Assembly (NCBI GenBank): GCA_946415345.1
Contig: CAMKRY010000004.1
Location: forward strand, 1-53,666
Length of the DNA stretch: 53,666 nucleotides
DNA from: an uncultured Bacteroidales bacterium
GTDB taxonomy: Bacteria; Bacteroidota; Bacteroidia; Bacteroidales; UBA932
Reading direction: 5' to 3'
In this document: positions 42,301 to 50,827 of the stretch, one piece after another
How positions within the stretch are numbered: the stretch's first letter is position 1
How the letters are laid out: every line of letters begins with the position of its first letter
Position numbers and translations under genes: made by a program
Notes under the pieces: generated by a model
Told to the model about the DNA's origin: nothing
What the model saw: only the letters and a program-made list of their open reading frames with translations
Databases searched by the model: none

Positions 42301-42868
42301 GCTCCACCGAGAAACTGCCGTTGTGGTAAAGATGGTCTGAAATACCTCCGTCCATGCTCTGGAGGAAGTCTTTGACCATCAGACCGCCGATAACGGTCTG
42401 CCTGCCCTCGCTTATCGACCGGACAATGTACCACTTTGGGCCGAAATTGGTGAACCGCGGCTCCTGGGTCACCCCCTTCAGCGGGAAATACGGAGAGCGG
42501 CGGAGACGGATCGACGGGAAGGAAAAGGGGTCGTTCTCCCGGATGTCGTCGTTCAGGACGGGGAACTGGTTCCGCCAGTCGATCAGGGAGTCGTTCCGGT
42601 AGGAGTAAAGGACCATGTCGTCGGCGAATTCCTCGCCAGGATCCCCGGTGGACAGCATCGAGCGCATGGACCGGTCCAGCATCTCCATCCGTTCCTCCAC
42701 CGACCGGGCGAGCCGGCGGGCAGACCGCTCATGGCTCTCCGGCAGGCTGCGCAGCAGGAGGGTCATGCCGAGAAGGAGGATGGAAAGAACCATCAGCACG
42801 ACGCTCAGCCAGGCCGTCAGGCGGTTGTTCCGGACGGAGCGAGAGAGGGAAAATCGGCGGCTACTCAT
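39326..42868 (-). CDS. Large multi-TM HAMP sensor histidine kinase (NtrY-like)
   Basis: QVAHEIKNPLTPIKLRLQML H-box, HAMP region before it, HATPase motifs (LTNAVQAVEG, VEDNGPGVKEEHLEKLFTPNFTTKNRGTGLGLAI). Confidence 0.9.
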   Translation of the reverse strand: MSSRRFSLSRSVRNNRLTAWLSVVLMVLSILLLGMTLLLRSLPESHERSARRLARSVEERMEMLDRSMRSMLSTGDPGEEFADDMVLYSYRNDSLIDWRNQFPVLNDDIRENDPFSFPSIRLRRSPYFPLKGVTQEPRFTNFGPKWYIVRSISEGRQTVIGGLMVKDFLQSMDGGISDHLYHNGSFSVEPLDYGSGYEICVGDTPVLSMVPSSETGARGPLTWPLWLALALNVIGSLLYLARRRTYRRFLLVFIGQSIILVLIWMLCRDVRDSLQLFSPVTYAGGRIFYSLGILLIIHIYILLASALVFMIRRAVFSWSIRKHAAFRTALLGFASLTAIVLLCWHIHHSFTDILVNSIIFLELPKFQTLSLLSGLVYASFLTLVLALPLLAQFLRPAMRYFFRLKADSLRRIPRIVFAILAATYFIVTASVIGQRKEQMIVGTWAGRLVMDRDISLEPRLLRMEQNISRDAVLDALVYGEGDNSEAITQRLRDYLLRALAQNYDIAVFRVNSYEPMDPTVAQILELWVGEGEAITPTSSFLFSTDGRGRARYAGVFVYPSDTQGDTRLIVCIESKGNREDRGYMSLLGIPSQGAVALPSIFSYARYRYGELISESGSVTYPTILPERYAGRVDEGSNFMVSQGQTLHFVNRVSPDDTVLISRKKVALANYLFAIFLLALLMSAMLALIRPFQRRNPGLERNYFNSRIQSVLYSSLVLFVFVVAGFSAFFVGSRSRNDSRTQMTERIASIRSQLQDQLRYSPSLSDVPPANLANVLEEVSNSIRSDLTLYSPEGKMLRSTAMDLYRQMLIGTRVNDKAYRAIRNDNEPSCIVSESIRGRQFNAVYGPVFNAAGDLIGFASVPFVSSQSRLPADSVNYLISILSIFLLLLLIVRYFLRRFLDKMFTPIVEIGQKMKETDINHLEPLVYQRDDEISTLVTAYNRMVSVLSDSTRKLAQAERDRAWSEMARQVAHEIKNPLTPIKLRLQMLIRMKESGNPAWTEKFDEVAGVVLEHIDILADTASQFSTFAKLYSEDPVEFDLDNMIQEEISMFDARENVRFSYYGLEGTRILGPKPQLTRVLVNLLTNAVQAVEGQEGGQVLVSLRNSSRDGFYDIVVEDNGPGVKEEHLEKLFTPNFTTKNRGTGLGLAICRNIVERCGGTIAYSRSFALGGACFTVQYPKK

Positions 42869-43334
42869 GGTGATAGGGTTCGTTCTTCAGGATGGTAAAG
42901 GCGCGGTAGAGCTGTTCTGCAAAAATCGTGCGGACCATCTGATGGGAGAATGTCATCTTCGACAGGGATATCTTTCCGTCGGCGCGGGCGTAGACCTCTT
43001 CGGAAAAACCATAGGCTCCGCCGATGACGAAAACGAGGTCCCGGCCGCCGCGGCTCATGCGTTCGCCGATAAAGGAGGCGAATTCCAGGGAACGATATTC
43101 CCGGCCGTGCTCGTCCAGTAACCATACCTCGTCGGAAGGCTTAAGGGAGGCCAGAATCAGTTTCCCTTCCTTTTCCTTGATCTGTGCCTGCGTGAGCGCG
43201 GAGACGCCCTTGAGCTCCGGTATCTCGGTGACCGTGAAGGGCACATAATGCTTCAAGCGCGAGCTGTAGAGATCCAGCCCGTCCCTTACCCATTGTACGT
43301 CGGTCTTCCCGACAGTCAGGAGCGTCATTTTCAT
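42861..43334 (-). CDS. rlmH: 23S rRNA (pseudouridine1915-N3)-methyltransferase
   Basis: LLDEHGREYRSLEFASFIGERM, LVFVIGGAYGFSEEVYARADGKISLSKMTFSHQMVRTIFAEQLYRAFTI. Confidence 0.95.
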   Translation of the reverse strand: MKMTLLTVGKTDVQWVRDGLDLYSSRLKHYVPFTVTEIPELKGVSALTQAQIKEKEGKLILASLKPSDEVWLLDEHGREYRSLEFASFIGERMSRGGRDLVFVIGGAYGFSEEVYARADGKISLSKMTFSHQMVRTIFAEQLYRAFTILKNEPYHHE

Positions 43335-43435
43335 CGCCTTCGTCATTACCCGGCGTGTCCGGGTAATCCATTGCAAATATACTCAGCTGGCGCGAATTTT
43401 GCAAAGAAATAGCCCGTGTAAAACCCGGTAAACCG

Positions 43436-43855
43436 ATGAAAAAAGTCCTTTCCGTCCTTACCGCCATTCTCCTCCTGGCACCCCTGAGCCTTTCCGCTCA
43501 GTTGAGTGGAGACGGCAACGATCTCTTCAAACCCATCGCCCGTTATCTCGGCAGCGGCGACACGGCGCATCTAAGCGCGTGGATGGCCTCGACGGTGGAT
43601 ATTTCCGTCGTTTCCTCCCTCAACATCACAAGCCGGTCCCATGCCATCCGCATTCTCGATGACTTCTTTGAATCGCATACCCCCGCCGGCCTCCAAATCA
43701 CCCATACAGCCTCCCAGCCGAATCTCAAATATGCGGTCGGAACGCTTTCAGCGGGCGGTGAGAAGTTCATCGTCACCCTGTTCGCCGTCTTCACGGAAAA
43801 GGACGGTTTTAAGATTCAGCAAATAAAAATCGACCGCTCCACCGGCATTTTCTAA
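43436..43855 (+). CDS. DUF4783-like secreted protein
   Basis: Signal peptide and size/sequence resembling the Bacteroidetes DUF4783 family. Confidence 0.7.
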   Translation: MKKVLSVLTAILLLAPLSLSAQLSGDGNDLFKPIARYLGSGDTAHLSAWMASTVDISVVSSLNITSRSHAIRILDDFFESHTPAGLQITHTASQPNLKYAVGTLSAGGEKFIVTLFAVFTEKDGFKIQQIKIDRSTGIF

Positions 43856-43918
43856 GTTTGGCACGGAAGTTGAACAATCCAACAGCGGTTGTTTAGTTAG
43901 TTAATAATAAGGTATGAC

Positions 43919-43948
43919 AAAGGGACGCGCCGTGAGGCACGTCCCTTT
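43919..43948. terminator. Bidirectional terminator
   Basis: AAAGGGACG-cgccgtgaggca-CGTCCCTTT. Confidence 0.8.
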
Positions 43949-43969
43949 TCATTTTTAGTCCGGCGGAGG

Positions 43970-45277
43970 CTATTTCCCGCGCATGAAGATCTGCAGCGGG
44001 CAGCCTTCGAAGTCGAAGTGCTCGCGGAGTTTGTTTTCGAGGAAGCGCTTGTAGGGATCCTTGACCCACTGCGGGAGGTTGCAGAAGAAGGCGAAGGACG
44101 GGAAGCGGGTCGGGAGTTGGGTGACGTACTTGATCTTGATGTACTTGCCCTTCCAGGCCGGCGGCGGGTAGTTCTCGATCTCCGGGAGCATGGCCTCGTT
44201 GAGGCGTGCCGTGGAGATGCGCTGCTGCATGCATTCGGCCACATGGGCGGCGGCGTTGAGGACGTCAAGGATGCGCTGCTTGTTCAGCACGGAGGTGAAG
44301 ATGATCGGGACGTCGTCGAAGGGGGCAATGCGGGCCTTGAGGGCCTCCACGTACTTTTTCATGGTGTTGCTCTCCTTTTCGAAGAGGTCCCATTTGTTGA
44401 CGACGATGACACAGCCCTTGCGGTTTTTGAGGATCAGGTTGAAGATGTTCATGTCCTGGGACTCCATGCCGGCGTTGGCGTCGATCATGAGGATGCAGAC
44501 GTCGGAATGCTCGATGGCGCGGATGGAGCGCATGACGGAGTAGAACTCGAGGTCCTCGTTGACCTTGGCCTTGCGGCGGATGCCGGCGGTGTCGACGAGC
44601 ATGAACTCGTGGCCGAACTTGTTGTAATAGGTCTCGATGGAGTCGCGGGTCGTGCCGGCGACGGGGGTGACGATGTTGCGTTCCTCGCCGAGCAGGGCGT
44701 TGGTCATGGAGGACTTGCCGACGTTCGGGCGGCCTACGATGGCGATGCGGGGGAGGTCTGCATGGGCTTCCTCGCGGGCCTCTTCCTCGGGCAGGACCTT
44801 GACGATCTCGTCGAGCAGGTCGCCGGTGCCGGAGCCGTTGGCGGCGGAGATGCTCCAGATTTCGCCGAGACCGAGACCGTAGAACTGGTAGCTGTCGAAA
44901 ACCTTCTCTCCGCTATCGACCTTGTTGACGGCCAGAAGAACGGGCTTCTTGCTGCGGCGAAGGATGTCGGCGATTTCGGCGTCGTAGTCGGTGATGCCGG
45001 TCGCGGCCTCGACGAGGAACAGGACCACGTCGGCTTCCTCGATGGCAAGGGCCACCTGGCGGCGGATCGCTTCCTCGAAGACGTCGTCGGAATTGGTCGT
45101 GTAGCCGCCGGTGTCGACGACGGAGAATTCGGTGCCGCACCACTCGCATTTGCCGTAATGGCGGTCGCGGGTCACGCCGGCGGTCTCGTCGACGATGGCC
45201 TGGCGCATGCCGACCAGGCGGTTGAAGAGGGTGGATTTGCCGACATTCGGCCGGCCTACGATAGCTACTAATGCCAT
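43970..45277 (-). CDS. der: Ribosome biogenesis GTPase Der (EngA)
   Basis: Two G domains ([12 protein letters not shown] and [12 protein letters not shown]), KH-like C-terminus. Confidence 0.97.
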   Translation of the reverse strand: MALVAIVGRPNVGKSTLFNRLVGMRQAIVDETAGVTRDRHYGKCEWCGTEFSVVDTGGYTTNSDDVFEEAIRRQVALAIEEADVVLFLVEAATGITDYDAEIADILRRSKKPVLLAVNKVDSGEKVFDSYQFYGLGLGEIWSISAANGSGTGDLLDEIVKVLPEEEAREEAHADLPRIAIVGRPNVGKSSMTNALLGEERNIVTPVAGTTRDSIETYYNKFGHEFMLVDTAGIRRKAKVNEDLEFYSVMRSIRAIEHSDVCILMIDANAGMESQDMNIFNLILKNRKGCVIVVNKWDLFEKESNTMKKYVEALKARIAPFDDVPIIFTSVLNKQRILDVLNAAAHVAECMQQRISTARLNEAMLPEIENYPPPAWKGKYIKIKYVTQLPTRFPSFAFFCNLPQWVKDPYKRFLENKLREHFDFEGCPLQIFMRGK

Positions 45278-45283
45278 AATCTT

Positions 45284-45565
45284 TTAATTAGATGCCCGAT
45301 CCGGTCGGGCATGACGGTTAAACAGGTTGCAACTCTCACAGGCGTCGCTGTAGTTGCCGTCACAGCCGGCGGGGCGCTGGCCCCCCTTCTTGCTCCAAAG
45401 CTCGATTTCTTCCTGTTTCGCGCACTTGATGCCGAGTTTTTTCATCGCCGGATTCGACTCGATCTCCGTGTCGGGGAAATGCCCGTTTTTCCGGAAGAAG
45501 ATGTTGAATCCCAGGCCGAGGACACAAAGTCCTACGAAGATGACGGCGGCGAGGAAGACTTTCAT
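45284..45565 (-). CDS. Small membrane-anchored Cys-rich protein
   Basis: N-terminal TM, CAKQEE...CDGNYSDACESC motif. C-terminal RHARPDRASN is encoded by a palindromic repeat. Confidence 0.65.
   Translation of the reverse strand: MKVFLAAVIFVGLCVLGLGFNIFFRKNGHFPDTEIESNPAMKKLGIKCAKQEEIELWSKKGGQRPAGCDGNYSDACESCNLFNRHARPDRASN
45292..45312. repeat. REP-type palindrome at the 3' end of the small Cys-rich ORF
   Basis: ATGCCCGA-TCCGG-TCGGGCAT, perfect 8-bp arms. Confidence 0.85.
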
Positions 45566-45567
45566 TT

Positions 45568-46569
45568 CTAGATAATGAATTCGGAACTGATCGGCTGGTA
45601 GTTATACACTTTCAGGATCATCTTGGCGAAGGTGTTGGCCATGGAGACGACCTTGATCTTTTCGAGGTACTGCTGCTTGTCCGGGTCCGTGGTCAGCGGG
45701 CGGGTATCCGTCACGTACACCTCTTCCAGGGCGGAGTTGTGGATCCTTTCGAGGGCCGGACCGGAGAGCACGGCGTGGGTCGCAAAGGCCCGGACGCTGT
45801 TGGCGCCGCGTTTCATAAGTTCGTTGGCGGCGGCGGTCAGGGTGCCGGCGGTGTCGATGATGTCGTCGACGATGATGATGTCACGGCCTTCGACCTCACC
45901 GATGGCCTGGATCTTCTCGACGACATTGGCGCGGGCGCGGGTCTTGTGGCAGATGACGACCGGGCAGTGGAGGGCCTTGGCGTAGATGTTGGCGCGCTTG
46001 GCACCGCCCATGTCCGGGGCGGCGATGGTCAGGGTGTCCTTATATTTGCGCTGGAGCTTTTTCATCGTGCCGAGGAAGTCCATGCTGGAGTACAGATGGT
46101 TCACCGGGAAGTCGAAGAAGCCCTGAATCTGGTCGGCGTGGAGATCGCAGGTCATCAGGCTGTCCGTACCGACCGAAGCGAGCATGTTGGCGACCACTTT
46201 TGCACCGATGGACACGCGCGGTTTGTCCTTTCTGTCCTGGCGGGCCCAGCCGAAGTAGGGGACCACGGCGATGACCTTGTTGGCGGAGGCGCGCTTGGCG
46301 GCATCGATCGAGAGGAGGAGTTCCATCAGGTTGTCTGCCGGCGGGAACGACGACTGGATGATGAAGCAGGTAGCGCCGCGGACGCTCTCGGAGAAGGACG
46401 GCTGGAACTCGCCGTCGCTGAACTGGGCTACTTCAAGGGGGCCCAGCGTGATCTCGGGATCGTCGGGGTCCTTGAGCTTGTTCATTTCCTCAACAACTTT
46501 CTGGGCGAAGTCCTGTGAGGCCCGGCAGGAAAAAATCGCCATTCTGTGTTTGTGGACATCGTTCAACAT
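45568..46569 (-). CDS. prs: Ribose-phosphate pyrophosphokinase
   Basis: FSDGEFQPSFSESVRGATCFIIQS, YFGWARQDRKDKPRVSI, DIIIVDDIIDTAGTLTAAA. Confidence 0.96.
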   Translation of the reverse strand: MLNDVHKHRMAIFSCRASQDFAQKVVEEMNKLKDPDDPEITLGPLEVAQFSDGEFQPSFSESVRGATCFIIQSSFPPADNLMELLLSIDAAKRASANKVIAVVPYFGWARQDRKDKPRVSIGAKVVANMLASVGTDSLMTCDLHADQIQGFFDFPVNHLYSSMDFLGTMKKLQRKYKDTLTIAAPDMGGAKRANIYAKALHCPVVICHKTRARANVVEKIQAIGEVEGRDIIIVDDIIDTAGTLTAAANELMKRGANSVRAFATHAVLSGPALERIHNSALEEVYVTDTRPLTTDPDKQQYLEKIKVVSMANTFAKMILKVYNYQPISSEFII

Positions 46570-46584
46570 GATGAATAGGTTTTG

Positions 46585-47181
46585 TTATAGGGTTTCCAGA
46601 ATTTCTCCGATGTAACCGAGGATTTCCTCCCGGCCCAGGCCGGTCTCCGCCGAGCTGACGAGCATCTCCGGGAATTCCTCCCAGTCGCGGGAAAGGATTT
46701 CCTGGTCGCGGGCGATCTGCTCCGCCCGGGCGACGGGCCCCAACTTGTCCCCCTTGGTGAAGATGATGGCGAAGGGGACGCCATTTTCGCCGAGTTCGGC
46801 GAGGAAGTCGAGGTCGACCTTGCCGATGTCGTGCCGGCAGTCGATGAGGACAAAGAGCATAATGAGCTCCTCGGAATGGAAAATATAGTCACTGACCACC
46901 TGCTGCAGCTCCTTGCGGGCCTTTTCCGGCAGCTTGGCGTAGCCGTAGCCCGGCAGGTCCACTAGGTACCAGCTGTCGTTGATGAGGAAGTGGTTCACGA
47001 CCTTGGTCTTGCCAGGGGTCTGAGAGGTCATCGCCAGCTTGCGCTGGCCGGTAAGCATATTGATCAGGGAGGATTTGCCGACATTCGACCGGCCGATGAA
47101 GGCGAACTCCGGCAGCTTCCTGGCCGGTTTACCGGCGGTACGGGCGCTGCTGCCTGCAAAGGTGGCGGAGGTAATTTTCAT
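46585..47181 (-). CDS. engB: Ribosome biogenesis GTP-binding protein EngB/YsxC
   Basis: FIGRSNVGKSSLINMLTGQRKLAMTSQTPGKTKVVNHFLIN, VDLPGYGYAKLPEK. Confidence 0.96.
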   Translation of the reverse strand: MKITSATFAGSSARTAGKPARKLPEFAFIGRSNVGKSSLINMLTGQRKLAMTSQTPGKTKVVNHFLINDSWYLVDLPGYGYAKLPEKARKELQQVVSDYIFHSEELIMLFVLIDCRHDIGKVDLDFLAELGENGVPFAIIFTKGDKLGPVARAEQIARDQEILSRDWEEFPEMLVSSAETGLGREEILGYIGEILETL

Positions 47182-47203
47182 CGCTGGGTCGGTTAAGGCA
47201 ATG

Positions 47204-47231
47204 CAAAGATAAGAAAAAATTGTTATATTTG
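47204..47231. promoter_or_regulatory. Divergent -7 boxes (TATCTTTG minus, TATATTTG plus)
   Basis: CAAAGATAAGAAAAAATTGTTATATTTG between engB and xseA. Confidence 0.7.
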
Positions 47232-47255
47232 TACACTTAGCGGACGGTGTGCGAT

Positions 47256-48593
47256 ATGGCCAGGGACTACATGGATTTGCTGGAGCTTCAGCGGCTCATC
47301 AAGGCAGGCATTCAGGATGCCTTCCCGGACAAGATGTGGGTCAAAGCCGAGATTGCGCAGTGGAGCCCGCGCGCCAATGGCCATTGCTATTTGAGCCTGA
47401 CGCAGAGCAGCGGCGGCAAGGCCGTCGCCGAGGCCCGGGCCATGATCTGGAAATGGCATTTCCCGCAGCTCAAACTCTTTTTTGAACAGACGAGCGGGCA
47501 GGAACTCCGCGCCGGGATTTCGATTCTCGTACGCGTGCAGGTCAGCTACAGCGAGCTCTACGGCGTCAGCCTTTTCATCGACGACATCGACCCTGCTTTC
47601 ACCCTCGGCGAAGCGGCCCTCGAGCGCAAACGTGCGATCGAGAAGCTGACGGCCGGGGGCTATATGGACATGCAGAAGGAGCTGGCGCTGCCGCGGCTGC
47701 CGTACCGCCTGGCTGTGATTTCGTCGAAGACGGCCGCCGGCTACGGCGATTTCCGCCGCCATCTGCTGGAGAATGAGGCCGGCTATGTCTTCCAGGCGGA
47801 CCTTTTCGAGGCGCTGATGCAGGGCGAATCGGCTCCGGCGTCGATTATTTCCGCCATCATGGACGTAACGGAGCGGGGCGGCTACGATGCCCTGCTGATC
47901 CTGCGCGGCGGCGGTTCCGACCTGGACCTCGCCTGCTTCGACGACTATGACCTCGCCGTCGCCATCGCTACCTGCCCCATCCCCGTGGTGACCGCCATCG
48001 GCCATGACCGCGATTTCCATATCGCCGACATGGTGGCGGGCCGCTACGTCAAGACTCCGACCGCGCTGGCGGACCTTTTCCTCGATGCCTATGCCGAAGA
48101 GGATGCCGCGTTGGATGCGCTGGAAGGGAGGGTCCGGCAGGCCGCGGACCGGCGGATTGCCGCGTTGGAATTGGCCCTGCATGGCTATGACAACCGCATC
48201 GCCCGGGCGGTGCAGGGGCGTCTCTCCGCCATGGAACAGCGGGCGGAAAGGCTGGTCGGAAGGATCAGCAAGGCGCTGGAGCGGCTCTACGGAGAGACTG
48301 CCCGCCGTCGCGACAGCGTGCTGCACCGGCTTCGTTTCGCCGCGGAGTCCCGTCTCGGGCAGGAAGTGTCCCGCCTGGCGCTGAAGGAGGCGATGATCGG
48401 GGCCTCGGATCCCCGCAAGATCCTCTCTCTCGGCTATGTCCTCGTGACCGGCCGGGACCATAAAGTGCTCAAAACCGTGCGCCGCGTCGAAAAAGGCGAC
48501 CGCATCGGCGTCCGTTTCTCGGACGGCGCCCTGACGGCCCGCGTCGACGAGGTGTTCGCGGAGGATATACCAGGGAAGGTTCAAACGGCTTAG
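47256..48593 (+). CDS. xseA: Exodeoxyribonuclease VII large subunit
   Basis: MWVKAEIAQWSPRANGHCYLSL, LILRGGGSDLDLACFDDYDLAVAIATCPIPVVTAIGHDRD. GTG at 47247 is an alternative start. Confidence 0.95.
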   Translation: MARDYMDLLELQRLIKAGIQDAFPDKMWVKAEIAQWSPRANGHCYLSLTQSSGGKAVAEARAMIWKWHFPQLKLFFEQTSGQELRAGISILVRVQVSYSELYGVSLFIDDIDPAFTLGEAALERKRAIEKLTAGGYMDMQKELALPRLPYRLAVISSKTAAGYGDFRRHLLENEAGYVFQADLFEALMQGESAPASIISAIMDVTERGGYDALLILRGGGSDLDLACFDDYDLAVAIATCPIPVVTAIGHDRDFHIADMVAGRYVKTPTALADLFLDAYAEEDAALDALEGRVRQAADRRIAALELALHGYDNRIARAVQGRLSAMEQRAERLVGRISKALERLYGETARRRDSVLHRLRFAAESRLGQEVSRLALKEAMIGASDPRKILSLGYVLVTGRDHKVLKTVRRVEKGDRIGVRFSDGALTARVDEVFAEDIPGKVQTA

Positions 48594-48594
48594 T

Positions 48595-48783
48595 ATGGAA
48601 GAAAAATTTGACTACGCAAAGGCGATCGCCAGACTGGAAGAAATCGCCGCCAAGGTGGAGAATCCCGAGACAAAGCTCGACGACATCGACGCACTTGTCG
48701 GGGAAAGCAAGAAGTTGCTGAAGGACTGCCGCGAGTATCTCCGCAGCGTCCGGGAAAAGATTGACAGCATCGACAAAGATTAA
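48595..48783 (+). CDS. xseB: Exodeoxyribonuclease VII small subunit
   Basis: 62-aa helical protein FDYAKAIARLEEIAAKVENPETKLDDIDALVGESKKLLKDCREYL directly after xseA. Confidence 0.92.
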   Translation: MEEKFDYAKAIARLEEIAAKVENPETKLDDIDALVGESKKLLKDCREYLRSVREKIDSIDKD

Positions 48784-48798
48784 ACTACAGCATATCCC

Positions 48799-50799
48799 AT
48801 GAAGAAAATCTATCGTACAGACCCGTGGCTCGCGCCGTTCAAGGAAGCGATCGATGCCCGCCAGGCACGGATTCTCGGCATGAAAAAGCACATCGCGGGG
48901 GATGGAAAGCTCTCCGATGCGGTGAACAACCACCTCTACTACGGCCTCCATCGCGGCGCCGACGGCTCGTGGATCTTCCGCGAGTGGGCGCCGAATGCGA
49001 CGAAGATCTACCTGATCGGCGACTGCAACAACTGGAAGAAAACCGATGCCTATGCCCTGAAGCCCATCGGCAACGGCAACTGGCAGCTCACGATTCCGGA
49101 AATGTTCCTCAATCACGGGGAACTTTACAAACTCTGGATCGAATGGCCGGGCGGAGGAGGGGAGCGCCTTCCTTCCTATGTGACCCGCGTCGTGCAGGAC
49201 GAGCAGACAAAGCTCTTCTCCGCGCAGGTCTGGGCCCCGGCTGAGCCCTATCAGTGGAAGCACGGCCATGCCGGCAAACGCCCTCATCCGCTCATCTACG
49301 AGTGCCATATCGGCATGGCCTCGGAGAAGGAGAAGGTGGGTACTTTCGAGGAATTCCGCACGGACGTCCTGCCGCAGGTCAAGGAACTGGGATATGACAC
49401 GATCCAGATCATGGCCCTCCAGGAGCACCCGTACTACGGCTCCTTCGGCTATCAGGTGTCCAATTTCTTCGCGCTGAGCTCCCGTTTCGGCACGCCCGAG
49501 GAGTTCAAACGCCTCGTCGACGACGCCCACGGAAAGGGCATCGCGGTGGTGATGGACATCGTCCACAGCCACAGCGTCGACAACGAGGCAGAAGGCCTGT
49601 CGAAGTTCGACGGCCGCGAGGATCTCTACTTCTACAACGGCCCTCAGGGTCGGCATCCGGCCTGGGGCTCCCGCTGCTTTGACTACGGCAAGGATGAGAC
49701 GAAATATTTCCTCCTGTCGAACGTCAAATACTGGATGGAGGAGTACCACATCGACGGCTTCCGCTTCGACGGCGTGACCTCCATGCTCTACTGGGACCAT
49801 GGTCTCGGCAAGGATTTCGGCAACTATGCCCTCTATTTCGACGCCGGCGTGGACGAGAACGCGGTGACCTATCTGGGCCTCGCCAACATCCTCGTCCATG
49901 AGATGAACCCGAACGGCTTCACGATCGCCGAGGACGTCTCCGGCATGGCCGGTCTGGCTGCGCCTCTGGCCGCCGGCGGCGTCGGCTTCGACTTCCGCAT
50001 GGCGATGGGCGTCGCGGACCACTGGATCAAGTGGATCAAGGAAAAGAGCGACGAGGACTGGTCCATGGGAGAAATCTGGTGGGAACTCACCAACAAGCGC
50101 GCCGACGAAAAGACCGTCTCTTACGCTGAATGCCACGACCAGGCCCTCGTGGGCGACAAGACGCTCATTTTCCGCCTGGCCGACAAGGAGATGTACTTCT
50201 CCATGAACAACGAGTCGCAGAACACCATCATCGACCGGGCCATCGCCCTCCACAAGATGATCCGCCTCGCCACCGCTGCGACGGCCGGGGACGGCTACCT
50301 GACCTTCATGGGCAACGAATTCGGCCATCCGGAATGGATTGATTTCCCGAGGGAGGGGAACGGCTGGTCGTTCAAGTATGCCCGCCGCCAGTGGTCGCTT
50401 GCCCAAAACGGCCTGCTTCGCTATGGAAAGCTCCGCGCTTTCGACTCCGCGATGGTCCATCTCCTCCGGAAGGAGGAGGTCCTTTCGGAGCGTCCCGAGG
50501 CCCTTGTGCTCGACGAAGAGAAGAAAATCTTGATTTTCAGGCGGAGAAACTGTATCTTTGCACTCAATTTCAATGCCGTTGGTTCTTATGCTGACTACGG
50601 ATTCGCCGCGCCGGACGGTGTCTGGGAGACTGTACTGAGCTCAGACGCCCCCGCGTTCGACGGGTTCAACCGTGTCAAGGAGGGAGAGAAGCACTTGATG
50701 CTCAATAAGAAATCCCCCAACGGACCGGATAAATACAAGAGCTCGCTGATGCTCTACCTGCCGGCCCGCACGGCTGTCGTGCTAAAGAAAATGGACTAG
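48799..50799 (+). CDS. glgB: 1,4-alpha-glucan branching enzyme (GH13, eukaryote-like type)
   Basis: DGSWIFREWAPNATKIYLIGDCNNW, GFRFDGVTSMLYWDHG, YAECHDQALVGDKTL. Confidence 0.93.
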   Translation: MKKIYRTDPWLAPFKEAIDARQARILGMKKHIAGDGKLSDAVNNHLYYGLHRGADGSWIFREWAPNATKIYLIGDCNNWKKTDAYALKPIGNGNWQLTIPEMFLNHGELYKLWIEWPGGGGERLPSYVTRVVQDEQTKLFSAQVWAPAEPYQWKHGHAGKRPHPLIYECHIGMASEKEKVGTFEEFRTDVLPQVKELGYDTIQIMALQEHPYYGSFGYQVSNFFALSSRFGTPEEFKRLVDDAHGKGIAVVMDIVHSHSVDNEAEGLSKFDGREDLYFYNGPQGRHPAWGSRCFDYGKDETKYFLLSNVKYWMEEYHIDGFRFDGVTSMLYWDHGLGKDFGNYALYFDAGVDENAVTYLGLANILVHEMNPNGFTIAEDVSGMAGLAAPLAAGGVGFDFRMAMGVADHWIKWIKEKSDEDWSMGEIWWELTNKRADEKTVSYAECHDQALVGDKTLIFRLADKEMYFSMNNESQNTIIDRAIALHKMIRLATAATAGDGYLTFMGNEFGHPEWIDFPREGNGWSFKYARRQWSLAQNGLLRYGKLRAFDSAMVHLLRKEEVLSERPEALVLDEEKKILIFRRRNCIFALNFNAVGSYADYGFAAPDGVWETVLSSDAPAFDGFNRVKEGEKHLMLNKKSPNGPDKYKSSLMLYLPARTAVVLKKMD

Positions 50800-50827
50800 A
50801 AACGAAATTAGTACTAAATATCGCGAT

